DNA of 64,000 nt from GCA-003244245 sp050699435 (GCA_050699435.1 JBOHGM010000001.1:127218-191217), one strand, 5' to 3'; counted from the first letter of the stretch, positions 39,773 to 48,468 are shown. Made by a program: numbers and translations. Notes: a model not told the origin generated them from the sequence alone.

Positions 39773-40818
39773 GGCGGCGCAGTCTTCCCGCTCCCGCCGC
39801 GCTGCTCCAACAGGGCCCGCAGCGCGGGATTGTTGCGAACCAGATCCAGCGCCAGTTCCGCGTGCCCCGGGGTGTAACCGTTGCCGATGAGCATCTCGAC
39901 ATCGGCGGCGAGGCCCTCTGCCCCCAGCGCGGCGGCGGTGAACGAGGTGGCCATCGAGAAGAACACCACGGTCCCGCCATCTGCGGTGGCCAGCACCGCC
40001 CCATGCTCGCAGCTGCCCACGTCCACGCAGACCACCGTGATGTCTACCTGCGGGCGAACGGCGACGGCCACCGCCACCGGGTCTCGGGCATCGGCGACGA
40101 CGACCTCGTCGGCCAGCCCCGCGGCACGCACCGCGTTCGCTTGTGCCCGGTCCGGGACCAGGCCGACCAGCCGCCGTGCGCCTGCCCGGCGAGCCGCGAC
40201 CAGTGACAGTGACCCCGACCGGCCGGCTGCGCCCAGCACGCAGACCGATGCGTCCGGACCACGGCGGCGCACCACCCGATCGGTCAGCGCGGGAGCGCCG
40301 CACACGTCCAGCACGGACAGCGCCAACTCCTCAGGTAGGTCGGCGGGCAGCGGGGTGGCGATCGAGCGGGCGAAGAGCACCGCGGTGCCGGTGCACGGGA
40401 TCTGCCCGTCGCGCCCATCCCAGCGGCACAGCCCGTCGGTGATGCGCAGCGGGGTAAGGGTCAGCGAGACCAGGCTGGCGACCCGCTGCCCGGTCCGCAG
40501 GCCCAGCGGGGAGTCGGGACCTACCGCGCGGACCCGGCCCAGCAGCATCCCACCGGAGCCGGTGACCGGGTTCTGCATCTTGCCGCGCTCGGCCACGATC
40601 GCGAGCACTGCGGCGCGGATCGCGTCCCCGGTGACGTACTGCTCACGCAATTGCCGCAGCGATGCAGCGTCGAGGTTGAGCCACTCGACGTCGAGCACCA
40701 CCTCGTCGGCCCCGGGCTCCGGGTCGGTGTTCAGCCGCCAGGCCCGCTGCGGCAGTACACCTGCGGGCTCGACGACCCGGTGCAGGCCCCACGGGCAGGA
40801 CACTGCGTTCAAGTTCAA
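39769..40818 (-). CDS. kdd: L-erythro-3,5-diaminohexanoate dehydrogenase
   Basis: NAD-dependent dehydrogenase of 349 aa that oxidatively deaminates 3,5-diaminohexanoate to 5-amino-3-oxohexanoate. The N-terminal CPWGLHRVVEPAGVLPQ matches the family. The Rossmann motif is VCVLGAAGRSGSLSLVAARRAGA. The TTG at 40818 directly follows the fxsA stop; TTG 40812 or GTG 40803 are alternatives. First gene of the kdd-amidohydrolase-kamD-kamE-kal series. Confidence 0.88.
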   Translation of the reverse strand: MNLNAVSCPWGLHRVVEPAGVLPQRAWRLNTDPEPGADEVVLDVEWLNLDAASLRQLREQYVTGDAIRAAVLAIVAERGKMQNPVTGSGGMLLGRVRAVGPDSPLGLRTGQRVASLVSLTLTPLRITDGLCRWDGRDGQIPCTGTAVLFARSIATPLPADLPEELALSVLDVCGAPALTDRVVRRRGPDASVCVLGAAGRSGSLSLVAARRAGARRLVGLVPDRAQANAVRAAGLADEVVVADARDPVAVAVAVRPQVDITVVCVDVGSCEHGAVLATADGGTVVFFSMATSFTAAALGAEGLAADVEMLIGNGYTPGHAELALDLVRNNPALRALLEQRGGSGKTAPP

Positions 40819-41262
40819 TTAGTGACGTTCCGGGCCGGGACGCGGCACCGATGGGTGCTCCTCGACGACCTCGCCCTCGATGACAGCGCCGGGCGCGAAG
40901 TGCGCGGGTGCGCCGCGTCCCGGGGAGCGCAGCAGTCGCCGTCGGACCAGCGCGCGGGTGGGCGGCAGGAGCAGCAGCAGGCCGAGGATGTCGGAGACGA
41001 AGCCCGGCAGCACGATGAGCACTCCGGCGGCGGCGAGCAGCATCCCGTCGATCACTTCGCGGTGCGGCGGCCTGCGGGTGCGCAGTGCCTCATTGAACGC
41101 GACCAGGGTGCGGATGCCCTCACGGCGCAGCAGAGCCGCCCCGACCAGCGAGGCGAGGAACAGCAGCCCGATGGTGGCGAGTACCCCGATCGCATTACCC
41201 ACCGCGATCAGCACCGTCAGCTCGACGACACCGATGACGAGCAGGATCAGCAGGACAGGCAT
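40819..41262 (-). CDS. fxsA: FxsA-family membrane protein
   Basis: Small inner-membrane protein of 147 aa with three hydrophobic segments (MPVLLILLVIGVVELTVLIA; VLATIGLLFLASLVGAALL; MLLAAAGVLIVLPGFVSDIL) and a charged cytoplasmic tail. In E. coli FxsA relieves F-plasmid exclusion of phage T7. Start ATG 41262 is preferred because it places the first membrane helix at the N-terminus and has GGGAG upstream. It abuts kdd, so it may be read as the first gene of the lysine operon, though a functional link is unlikely. Confidence 0.85.
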   Translation of the reverse strand: MPVLLILLVIGVVELTVLIAVGNAIGVLATIGLLFLASLVGAALLRREGIRTLVAFNEALRTRRPPHREVIDGMLLAAAGVLIVLPGFVSDILGLLLLLPPTRALVRRRLLRSPGRGAPAHFAPGAVIEGEVVEEHPSVPRPGPERH

Positions 41263-41376
41263 GGCGCTGGCGCTCCCTCGGATCAACGGGCGGGCGGGGC
41301 GCACCCGCTTCTTCCCGGTCAACGCATGAGCGCCCGACTTCGCTCCCCGTTCGCCACGAGGTCAGGAGAATATTGC

Positions 41377-41400
41377 TATGATAGAATTTCTGACAGGAAA
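41377..41400 (+). promoter_or_regulatory. Probable kamA promoter/operator region
   Basis: A short AT-rich island in GC-rich surroundings contains two -10-like hexamers, TATGAT (41377-41382) and TAGAAT (41382-41387), followed by an inverted repeat ATTTC-N6-GAAAT. It lies between the divergent kamA and fxsA-kdd units, about 30-50 bp before the kamA start. No convincing -35 box is seen. Confidence 0.35.
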
Positions 41401-41429
41401 TAGTTCTGAATGTGGAACGGTTGACGTCA

Positions 41430-42917
41430 ATGAGTTCACCTGTGGCGAGCGCCGCGCCGGTCATCGCCGGTCGCACCGCCGGGCCCTCCGGGGCCGACGA
41501 GCAGCCCTATCGTTACGAGCGGCGCGAGCTCGTCGAGCCGGACTGGCGCCGGTTTCCCGGCTGGGCCGACATCACCACGGCGCAGTGGCGGGACGCTCAG
41601 TGGCAGCGGGTGCACTGCGTGCGCAACATCCGCCAGTTGCGCGATGTCCTGGGTAGCCGGGTTGAGGACCGGTTCTACGCCGATCTGGCCGCCGATCAGG
41701 CCGAGATGGCCACCATGTCGATGCTGTTGCCACCCCAGATGCTCAACACAATGGTCCCTGACCCAGCTGCCGGGCAGGCCGGTGGCGACCTCACCGCCGC
41801 GCTCTATGCCGACCCGGTCCGCCGCTACATGCTGCCGCTGCGCTCGGAACGCGACCCGCTCTGGCCGAGTCACCCGTGCTCGTCCCGGGACTCGCTGCAC
41901 GAGGCGGAGATGTGGGTGGTCGAAGGGCTGACGCACCGCTATCCCACCAAGGTGCTCGCCGAGCTGCTGTCCACCTGCCCCCAGTACTGCGGGCATTGCA
42001 CCCGAATGGACCTGGTCGGCAACTCCACCGCCCAGGTGGGCAAGCACGCGCTGTCCCTCACTCCGGCCGACCGGCAGGACCGCATGATCGACTACCTGTG
42101 CCGCACTCCCACTGTCCGGGACGTGGTGGTCTCCGGTGGCGACGTCGCCAACGTGCCCTGGCACCGGCTGGAGGCGTTTCTGATGCGGCTGCTCGGCATC
42201 GACACGGTGCGCGATATTCGATTGGCGACCAAGGCGCTTGCCGGGTTGCCGCAACACTGGCTGCAGCCACGGGTGATCGAGGGCCTGGAGCGGGTGGCGC
42301 GGACAGCCGGGGGTCGGGGGGTGAACCTGGCCATCCACACCCACGTCAACCACGTCCAGTCGGTGACTCCGCTGGTGGCCGAGGCTGCCCGCGCGGCACT
42401 GGACGCCGGCGTCCGCGATGTACGCAACCAGGGCGTGCTGCTGCGTGGGGTGAACACCACCCCGGAGGCACTGCTGGATCTCTGCTTCGCCCTGCAGGGC
42501 GAAGCGGGCGTGCTCCCTTACTACTTCTACCTCTGCGACATGATCCCGAACGCCGAGCACTGGCGGGTCGCGGTGTGGGAGGCGCAGGCCCTGCAGGAGG
42601 CCATCCTGGGCTGGCTGCCGGGCTACGCCACCCCCCGAATCGTCTGCGACGTGCCTTACGTCGGCAAACGTTGGGTGCACCAGGCCGCCGAGTACGACCG
42701 GGATCGCGGCATCACCTACTGGACCAAGAACTACCGCACCGGCATCGAACGCGGGGACGCCGAGGTCCTCGGACAGCGTTACCCCTACTACGACCCGATC
42801 ACGACCCTGCCCGCGTCGGGTCAGGCCTGGTGGAGTGCGCACGCCCCGGCCCGATGCGGAGCGGCTCCCAATCATCGGCCAGGCAGGCCCGCTGTCGGCG
42901 GATATCGGGGGGCCTAG
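41430..42917 (+). CDS. kamA: Lysine 2,3-aminomutase (radical SAM)
   Basis: Radical SAM/PLP enzyme of 495 aa that converts L-lysine to beta-lysine, the first step of the pathway served by kamDE, kdd and kal. The cluster motif CPQYCGHC has Cys183, Cys187 and Cys190. Other family blocks are SGGDVANVPWHRL, HTHVNH and QGVLLRGVN. I prefer ATG 41430; GTG 41412 adds six residues. Divergently transcribed from fxsA-kdd. The last ~30 residues are family-variable. Confidence 0.92.
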   Translation: MSSPVASAAPVIAGRTAGPSGADEQPYRYERRELVEPDWRRFPGWADITTAQWRDAQWQRVHCVRNIRQLRDVLGSRVEDRFYADLAADQAEMATMSMLLPPQMLNTMVPDPAAGQAGGDLTAALYADPVRRYMLPLRSERDPLWPSHPCSSRDSLHEAEMWVVEGLTHRYPTKVLAELLSTCPQYCGHCTRMDLVGNSTAQVGKHALSLTPADRQDRMIDYLCRTPTVRDVVVSGGDVANVPWHRLEAFLMRLLGIDTVRDIRLATKALAGLPQHWLQPRVIEGLERVARTAGGRGVNLAIHTHVNHVQSVTPLVAEAARAALDAGVRDVRNQGVLLRGVNTTPEALLDLCFALQGEAGVLPYYFYLCDMIPNAEHWRVAVWEAQALQEAILGWLPGYATPRIVCDVPYVGKRWVHQAAEYDRDRGITYWTKNYRTGIERGDAEVLGQRYPYYDPITTLPASGQAWWSAHAPARCGAAPNHRPGRPAVGGYRGA

Positions 42918-42928
42918 ACTCGGCCGGG

Positions 42929-43874
42929 ATGACCGGCATCCGCCGCTTCGCCGCTGGCCTGCTGCTCGTCATGCTCATCGCGCCGCTCGTGCGTTCCGAT
43001 GCAGCTGCTCCCCCGTCCTTCCCGCCGTCCGACGGGCAACCCGATCTCCGTCCGATCGCTGTAGTGAGTCTGGGTGACAGCACCATGGCCGGTGAAGGTG
43101 CCGGAGACTGTCTGCCCGGCACTCGCGGCGAGAACGGCAACTTCTGCCACCGATCCGCCCACGCGCAGGTGCACCAGATTTCGCTGCCCGGGGTCAGTCA
43201 GCGGATCAACCTCGCCTGCTCCGGTGCCGGGTCGGCGAATGTCGGGTTCGACGCACCCGAGGATGCGGCCGAGACCTCGCAGGCCGCGCGCCTCGGTGAA
43301 CTCCGCCCGGCGATACCGGGTGCGGGCCGTGCTGATCGCAGTCGGAGCCAATGACGGACCGTCCTTCGTCGATGTGGTGCTGCGCTGTGCACAGGCGTGG
43401 GTAGTGCGGTGGGGACCACCCTGCTCCGCCGGCCTGGCCCCGCAGTGGCCAGGCCGAATTGCGGCGATGGTGCCCGACGTGGCAGCCGCAGTGGCCGACG
43501 TGCGCACCGCGATGCGCGGCGCCGGCTACCCCGACGGTGACTACGAGCTCGTGCTGCAGTCCTACCCCGCGCCGCTGACCGAGCGGCTCGCCCCAGAACT
43601 GCAGGATCTGTCGGGATGTCCGTTCCGCACCGAGGACCTGGCTGCCAGGGAGTGGATCACCCGGCTTTCCGTCGACTTCGCCCGGCTCCGCGACAACGAC
43701 GACGACACCGGCCTGTGGGCCGTCCAGGAGTCCTTCCACCCCAACGCGACCGGTCACGAACAGATCGCAGGCTGCGTGTCCGAGTTCCTCCAGATGTACG
43801 CCCAGGCGTCATCCTGTCAGCCTAATACTGACGGGCTGCTGCACACGGTCCGTCTGCCCACGGCATCGAGATAA
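42929..43874 (+). pseudogene. Secreted SGNH/GDSL hydrolase, frameshifted
   Basis: Starts at ATG 42929 with a signal peptide (RRFAAGLLLVMLIAPLVRSDAAA), followed by the nucleophile block VVSLGDSTMAGEGAGDC. At about 43304 one extra C shifts the frame (ARLGEL then RRYRVRAVLIAVGANDG in the next frame). The remainder carries the family's GAND block and the catalytic FHPNATGHEQIAGC. Removing one base restores a protein of about 314 aa. All other features are sound, so this may be a recent mutation or a sequence error. Confidence 0.7.
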
Positions 43875-43892
43875 TCCGAACGATGAGGACCC

Positions 43893-43921
43893 TTGCTCTT
43901 GGATCATTGCCCCCCTATGGT
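43893..43921 (+). promoter_or_regulatory. Candidate promoter of the hydrogenase operon
   Basis: TTGCTC (43893-43898) and TATGGT (43916-43921) are separated by 17 bp, about 48 bp before the first gene of the locus. The pair resembles a housekeeping-type actinobacterial promoter. It is the only good candidate between the SGNH remnant and the first SIS gene. Confidence 0.45.
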
Positions 43922-43968
43922 TGTGACTCCAGCCACACATGCAGCAGCAAATGGCGGGAGGTGTGGGC

Positions 43969-44589
43969 GTGTCCAGGTCGCAAGCCAGGACCGCCACCGC
44001 CGAGGATCTCTTCGAGCGGCGCGTACTACCCGTGTATCACCTGGCTGATGACGCCGCTGCGATCGCCGCTGCGTGCCACGCCATGGCCGTTCGCTTCCAC
44101 GGTGGCGGCACTCTCGTGGTGTTCGGCAACGGAGCGGCCAGCACTGATGCCCAGCACGTGGCCGTGGAGTTCGTCCACCCGGTGATTGTGGGCAAGCGCG
44201 CGCTGCCTGCGATCTCGTTGACCTCCGACGTCGCGACAGTCACCGGGATCGCTGGCATGGAGGGCTTCGACGAGATTTTCGCGCATCAACTGCGCCATCT
44301 CGCCACGCCGAAGGACATCGCGCTGGGGATCTCCGCCGACGGCGACTGCGGCAATGTCTTCCGCGGCCTCGCGACCGGCCGGGAACTGGGCATGCTCACG
44401 ATCGCGCTCGTTGGCGGCGACGGCGGGCGGATCGCGTCGCTCCGGGCCGCTGACCATGTCCTGGTTGCGCGGTCCGACGACCCGCGAGTGATCAAAGAGG
44501 TACACGTGACCACTTACCACGTGCTGTGGGAATTGGTACACGTGTTCTTCGAGCATCCGGGTCTGCTCCCACCGGAAGTGGTCTCATGA
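43969..44589 (+). CDS. SIS-domain (GmhA-like) protein 1 of the hydrogenase locus
   Basis: Sugar-isomerase-fold protein of 206 aa related to sedoheptulose 7-phosphate isomerase. It retains a nucleotide/sugar-phosphate loop VVFGNGAASTDAQHVAVEFV, but the second loop, usually STSGNS, is SADGDC. It may therefore be non-catalytic or use a different ligand. The start GTG 43969 is chosen because GGGAGG lies 7 bp upstream. It overlaps the HypC-like gene (ATGA). SIS proteins recur in actinobacterial group 1h hydrogenase loci, but their role is unknown. Confidence 0.8.
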   Translation: MSRSQARTATAEDLFERRVLPVYHLADDAAAIAAACHAMAVRFHGGGTLVVFGNGAASTDAQHVAVEFVHPVIVGKRALPAISLTSDVATVTGIAGMEGFDEIFAHQLRHLATPKDIALGISADGDCGNVFRGLATGRELGMLTIALVGGDGGRIASLRAADHVLVARSDDPRVIKEVHVTTYHVLWELVHVFFEHPGLLPPEVVS

Positions 44590-44801
44590 ACATTCCAGAA
44601 TGTCACGGCGAGGTGTGCATCACCTGCTCGGATGAGGCCGTCACGGTGCGCATCGTCCAACTGCTTCCTGACGACCTGGCTGTCGTGGACACCAGGTCCG
44701 GCAACGAGGAGGTGAGCATTGCGTTAGTGACGGCGGGGATCGGTGACGAGATCCTCGTCCACGCCAAGGAGGCAATCGCGGTCCTGGGGCGGTCGGTATG
44801 A
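44586..44801 (+). CDS. HypC/HupF-family protein lacking the N-terminal cysteine motif
   Basis: Small beta-barrel protein of 71 aa in the HypC family (TVRIVQLLPDDLAVVDTR; VGDEILVHAKEAIAVL). True HypC begins MC and uses Cys2 to carry the Fe(CN)2CO unit; this one begins MNIPECHGEVCITCSDEA. Overlaps both neighbours by 4 bp. A standard hypC lies at 52662, so this is a second paralogue tied to the SIS proteins, perhaps with a different delivery role. Confidence 0.8.
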   Translation: MNIPECHGEVCITCSDEAVTVRIVQLLPDDLAVVDTRSGNEEVSIALVTAGIGDEILVHAKEAIAVLGRSV

Positions 44802-45589
44802 CGCTTGGGACCAACGGCAACGGTGCCACCGGACCAGTGACTCGGTCAGGTAAGCAGTCTCGGTCGGGTGAGCAGTCGGGGTCAGACGACCTCACCTCGC
44901 TGTACCCGTTTCTGTACTCGGGTGCTGGAGACCTCGACGCGGTCCTGGCCGAGGTGCGCCGTTCCACGGTGGACAAGGTTCACCAGATCGTGGCGCTACG
45001 ACGCGAGGTTCTCGCCAGGGAAAGTCGGCGGCTGGCGGCGTGTGCCTCGGCAATGGCGGCGGCGTTCACCAACGGTGGGCGGCTTTTCGCCATTGGCAAC
45101 GGGGGAAGCTGCACCGACGCAGCCGACCTCGCGAGTTTGTTCATGCACCCCGGTCCGGGACGGCGAGCACTGCCCGCCTTCGCCCTTGCCGGGGACATCG
45201 CGGTACTCACGGCGCTGTCGAACGATGTCTCCTTCGACGTCGTCTTCGCCCGTCAGATCGCAGCTTTCGGGCGACGCGACGACGTCGTCGTCGGGCTGTC
45301 CACCTCGGGCAACTCCACCAATCTCCTACGCGGCTTCGAGGAGGCGAGCAGGCGTGGCCTGCTCACCGTCGGCGTGGCCGGGTACGAGGGCGGGGCGATG
45401 GCCGAACTGGGCAGTATCGACCACTTGTTCGTGGTGCCTGCGGATTCCGTGCACCGGATCCAGGAGGCGCAGACCACGATCTATCACACGCTGTGGGAGC
45501 TCACGCTCAACGAGCTGACCATCGGAAGGCCAGATCCGGCACAAGTAGAGCGACGTGAGGTCGCTCGTGGAGTAGGGGATCATGACTGA
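44798..45589 (+). CDS. SIS-domain (GmhA-like) protein 2 of the hydrogenase locus
   Basis: SIS protein of 263 aa with both canonical loops: FAIGNGGSCTDAADLASLFM and LSTSGNSTNLLRGF. The N-terminal ~35 residues form a low-complexity linker with two copies of an RSGxQS-type repeat. Its ATG overlaps the preceding stop, and its own end overlaps the small-subunit start by 8 bp. It could pair with SIS protein 1 as the catalytically competent partner. Substrate unknown; conserved location suggests a role in maturation or in supplying a precursor. Confidence 0.82.
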   Translation: MTLGTNGNGATGPVTRSGKQSRSGEQSGSDDLTSLYPFLYSGAGDLDAVLAEVRRSTVDKVHQIVALRREVLARESRRLAACASAMAAAFTNGGRLFAIGNGGSCTDAADLASLFMHPGPGRRALPAFALAGDIAVLTALSNDVSFDVVFARQIAAFGRRDDVVVGLSTSGNSTNLLRGFEEASRRGLLTVGVAGYEGGAMAELGSIDHLFVVPADSVHRIQEAQTTIYHTLWELTLNELTIGRPDPAQVERREVARGVGDHD

Positions 45590-46619
45590 AGAAGAGAGCC
45601 CGATCCATATCCTCTGGATTAACTGCGGCCTGTCCTGCGACGGGGACTCGGTTGCGCTGACCGCGGCGACCCAGCCGAGCATCGAGGAGATCGCGCTGGG
45701 AGCCCTTCCCGGCCTGCCCAAGATCGCAGTGCACTGGCCGTTGATCGACTTCGAGTGCGGCCCGGACCAGGGTGCCGACACCTTCATCGAGTGGTTCCAC
45801 AAGGCCAGCCGGGACGAGCTGGAACCGTTCGTGCTGGTCCTTGAGGGTTCCATCCCGAACGAGCAGATCAACGGAGATGGGTACTTCACCGGTTTCGGGT
45901 ACCACCACGACACCATGCAGCCGTACACGATTAACGAGTGGATCGACCTGCTGGCGCCTAAGGCGACGATCGTGCTCGCGGTCGGTACCTGCGCCACCTA
46001 CGGCGGCATCCACGCGATGGCGGGGAACCCGACCGGCGCCATGGGTGTGCCGGATTACCTGGGCTGGGACTGGAAGTCCAAGGCCGGTATCCCGATCGTC
46101 TGTGTGCCGGGTTGCCCGGTGCACCCGGACAACCTGTCCGAGACGATCCTGTACCTGCTCTACCAGGCCGCTGGCGCAGCACCGATGATCCCGCTGGACG
46201 ACCAGCTGCGCCCGCAGTGGCTGTTCGGCGCCACGGTGCACGAGGGCTGTGACCGGGGCGGTTACTACGAGCAGGGCGAGTTCGCGACCACCTACGACTC
46301 ACCGAAGTGCCTCGTGAAGCTCGGCTGCTGGGGCCCCGTGGTGAAGTGCAATGTGCCAAAGCGGGGGTGGATCAATGGTGTGGGCGGCTGCCCGAACGTG
46401 GGTGGCATCTGCATCGGCTGCACCATGCCCGGCTTCCCGGACAAGTTCATGCCGTTCATGGACGCGCCTCCGGGGTCACTGGTGTCCTCGGCCGCCAGCA
46501 AGAGCTATGGCTCAGTCATCAGGTCGTTGCGCCACATCACGCTCAAGAAGGTCGACGCCGAGCCCAAGTGGCGCAAGAAGGGCCGCGAACTCGTCACCGG
46601 CTACAAGCCCAACTGGTGA
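45582..46619 (+). CDS. hhyS: [NiFe]-hydrogenase small subunit, actinobacterial group 1h type
   Basis: Fe-S subunit of 345 aa that carries electrons from the active site through three clusters. Key parts are WINCGLSCDGDSVALTAAT at the N-terminus, VGTCATYGGIHAMAGN, CVPGCPVHPDNLSE, and the distal/medial ligands HEGCDRGGYYEQGEF, CLVKLGCWGPVVKC and CPNVGGICIGCTMPGFP. There is no Tat signal, as expected for this group. In the crystallised group member one proximal-cluster ligand is Asp instead of Cys. These enzymes oxidise atmospheric H2 in starved soil actinobacteria. The name hhyS follows that usage. Confidence 0.93.
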   Translation: MTEEESPIHILWINCGLSCDGDSVALTAATQPSIEEIALGALPGLPKIAVHWPLIDFECGPDQGADTFIEWFHKASRDELEPFVLVLEGSIPNEQINGDGYFTGFGYHHDTMQPYTINEWIDLLAPKATIVLAVGTCATYGGIHAMAGNPTGAMGVPDYLGWDWKSKAGIPIVCVPGCPVHPDNLSETILYLLYQAAGAAPMIPLDDQLRPQWLFGATVHEGCDRGGYYEQGEFATTYDSPKCLVKLGCWGPVVKCNVPKRGWINGVGGCPNVGGICIGCTMPGFPDKFMPFMDAPPGSLVSSAASKSYGSVIRSLRHITLKKVDAEPKWRKKGRELVTGYKPNW

Positions 46620-46650
46620 TCCGGACTGCTGGAGAAAGGCATCTAAAACG

Positions 46651-48465
46651 ATGACAAGCACAGCACCAAGGCACGGCAGCGTCGGCGCACAGGACGCCCA
46701 GCTCACCGAAATGGTGTGGGACCCGGTGACCCGGATCGTCGGCAGCCTAGGAATTTACACGAAGATCGATTTCGCACAGGGCCGAGTGGCCGAGTGCCAC
46801 AGCAGCTCGTCGGTGTTCCGCGGCTACTCCATCTTCATGAGGGGCAAGGACCCGCGCGACGCCCACTTCATCACCAGCCGCATCTGCGGGATCTGCGGGG
46901 ACAACCACGCGACCTGTTCGGTGTACAACCAGAACATGGCCTACGGGGTGGCCCCACCGCACCTCGGTGAATGGGTCATCAGCCTCGGTGAAGCGGCCGA
47001 GTACATGTTCGACCACAACATCTTCCAGGAGAACCTGGTCGGGGTCGACTACTGCGAGAAGATGGTCGCCGAGACCAACCCTGGCGTCCTCGAGCAGGCC
47101 AACCGCACCGAGGCGCCGAATGTCGAGGCGCACGGCTACAAGTACATCGGCGACATCATGCGGGCGCTCAACCCGCTTTCGGGCGAGTTCTACCGCGAGG
47201 CACTGCAGGTCTCCCGCTACACCCGGGAAATGTTCTGCCTCATGGAGGGCCGCCACGTGCACCCCTCCACGCTCTACCCCGGCGGCGTAGGCACCGTCGC
47301 CACCCACCAGCTGTTCACCGACTACTACACCCGCCTCACGCGGTACGTGGAGTTCTGCAAGCGGATCGTGCCGCTGCACGACGATCTCTTCGACTTCTTC
47401 TACGAGGCCATGCCCGGCTACGAGGAGGTCGGCCGCCGCAGGGTGCTGCTGGGTTGCTGGGGCAGCCTGAACGACCCGGAGCACTGCGACTTCGACTACC
47501 GTCACATGACGAACTGGGGTCGCAAGATGTTCGTCACCCCCGGTATAGTGGTGGACGGCAAGCTGGTCACCAACGACCTCGTGAAGATCAACCTCGGGAT
47601 CCGGATCCTGCTCGGCCACTCGTACTACGAGGACTGGGAGGGCCAGGAGGTCTTCGTCGACAAGGACCCGCTGGGTAACCCGGTCGACCGCAGGCACCCG
47701 TGGAACCAGCACACCATCCCGCGGCCGGCCAAGCGCGACTTCAACGGCCCGTACAGCTGGACGATGTCGCCGCGCTGGTTCGACGGCAAGGACTACCTTG
47801 CTCTGGACACCGGCGGCGGACCGCTCGCCCGGTTGTGGCCGACGGCCCTGTCCGGACTGGTGGACACCGGCACCGCCAAGGCCACCGGCCACAGCGTGCA
47901 GATCAACCTGCCCAGGACGTTGACCAAGCCCGAGGTCAGCTTCGAGTGGAAGATCCCGTACGACAAGGCAGGCAAGCCGCTGTCCAACGCGATCGAGCGC
48001 AACCGGGCACGGACCTACTTCCAGGCCTACTCCGCAGCGCTTGCGCTGCACTTCGTGGAGAAGGCCCTGGCCGAGGTGCGTGCTGGCCGCACGAAGACGT
48101 GGGAGCCGTTCAAGGTGCCCAAGGAAGCGATCAGCTGCGGGTTCACCGAGGCGGTCCGTGGCGTGCTCTCCCACCACATGGTGATCCGGGACGGGAAGAT
48201 CGCGAACTACCACCCCTACCCACCCACTCCGTGGAATGGCAGCGTCCGCGACGTGTACGGGACTCCTGGCCCGTACGAGGACGCCGTACAGAACACGCCG
48301 ATCTTCGAGGAGAACCGGCCGGAGAACTTCAAGGGCATCGATGTCATGCGTACGGTCCGCAGCTTCGACCCCTGCCTGCCCTGCGGTGTGCATATGTATT
48401 TGGGACAGGGCAAGGAGTTGCAGCGACTGCACACGCCGCACGCGTTCACCACGACTGGCGGCTGA
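46651..48465 (+). CDS. hhyL: [NiFe]-hydrogenase large subunit, actinobacterial group 1h type
   Basis: Catalytic subunit of 604 aa. The four NiFe ligands are in RICGICGDNHATCS (Cys79, Cys82) and DPCLPCGVHMY (Cys575, Cys578). About 23 residues follow the last His (His581 in GVHMY), ending HTPHAFTTTGG. Start ATG 46651 has GGAGAAAGG upstream; 31 bp separate it from hhyS. H2 is split here and electrons leave through hhyS. The neighbouring maturation genes supply the metal centre. Confidence 0.95.
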   Translation: MTSTAPRHGSVGAQDAQLTEMVWDPVTRIVGSLGIYTKIDFAQGRVAECHSSSSVFRGYSIFMRGKDPRDAHFITSRICGICGDNHATCSVYNQNMAYGVAPPHLGEWVISLGEAAEYMFDHNIFQENLVGVDYCEKMVAETNPGVLEQANRTEAPNVEAHGYKYIGDIMRALNPLSGEFYREALQVSRYTREMFCLMEGRHVHPSTLYPGGVGTVATHQLFTDYYTRLTRYVEFCKRIVPLHDDLFDFFYEAMPGYEEVGRRRVLLGCWGSLNDPEHCDFDYRHMTNWGRKMFVTPGIVVDGKLVTNDLVKINLGIRILLGHSYYEDWEGQEVFVDKDPLGNPVDRRHPWNQHTIPRPAKRDFNGPYSWTMSPRWFDGKDYLALDTGGGPLARLWPTALSGLVDTGTAKATGHSVQINLPRTLTKPEVSFEWKIPYDKAGKPLSNAIERNRARTYFQAYSAALALHFVEKALAEVRAGRTKTWEPFKVPKEAISCGFTEAVRGVLSHHMVIRDGKIANYHPYPPTPWNGSVRDVYGTPGPYEDAVQNTPIFEENRPENFKGIDVMRTVRSFDPCLPCGVHMYLGQGKELQRLHTPHAFTTTGG

Positions 48466-48468
48466 GTC

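Noticed and set aside
39773..40303. Extended N-terminus for the amidohydrolase
   Set aside because: The upstream part lies wholly inside kdd in another frame; the GTGA coupling at 39772 explains the start.
46747..48441. Long minus-strand open frame (564 codons) opposite hhyL
   Set aside because: Antisense shadow of a clearly conserved hydrogenase subunit; no recognisable motif.
45582..48465. Group 2a (Huc-type) hydrogenase
   Set aside because: The small-subunit N-terminus CGLSCDGDS and the SIS, NifU/Rieske and DUF neighbours fit the actinobacterial group 1h type; no HucM-like stalk gene was recognised.
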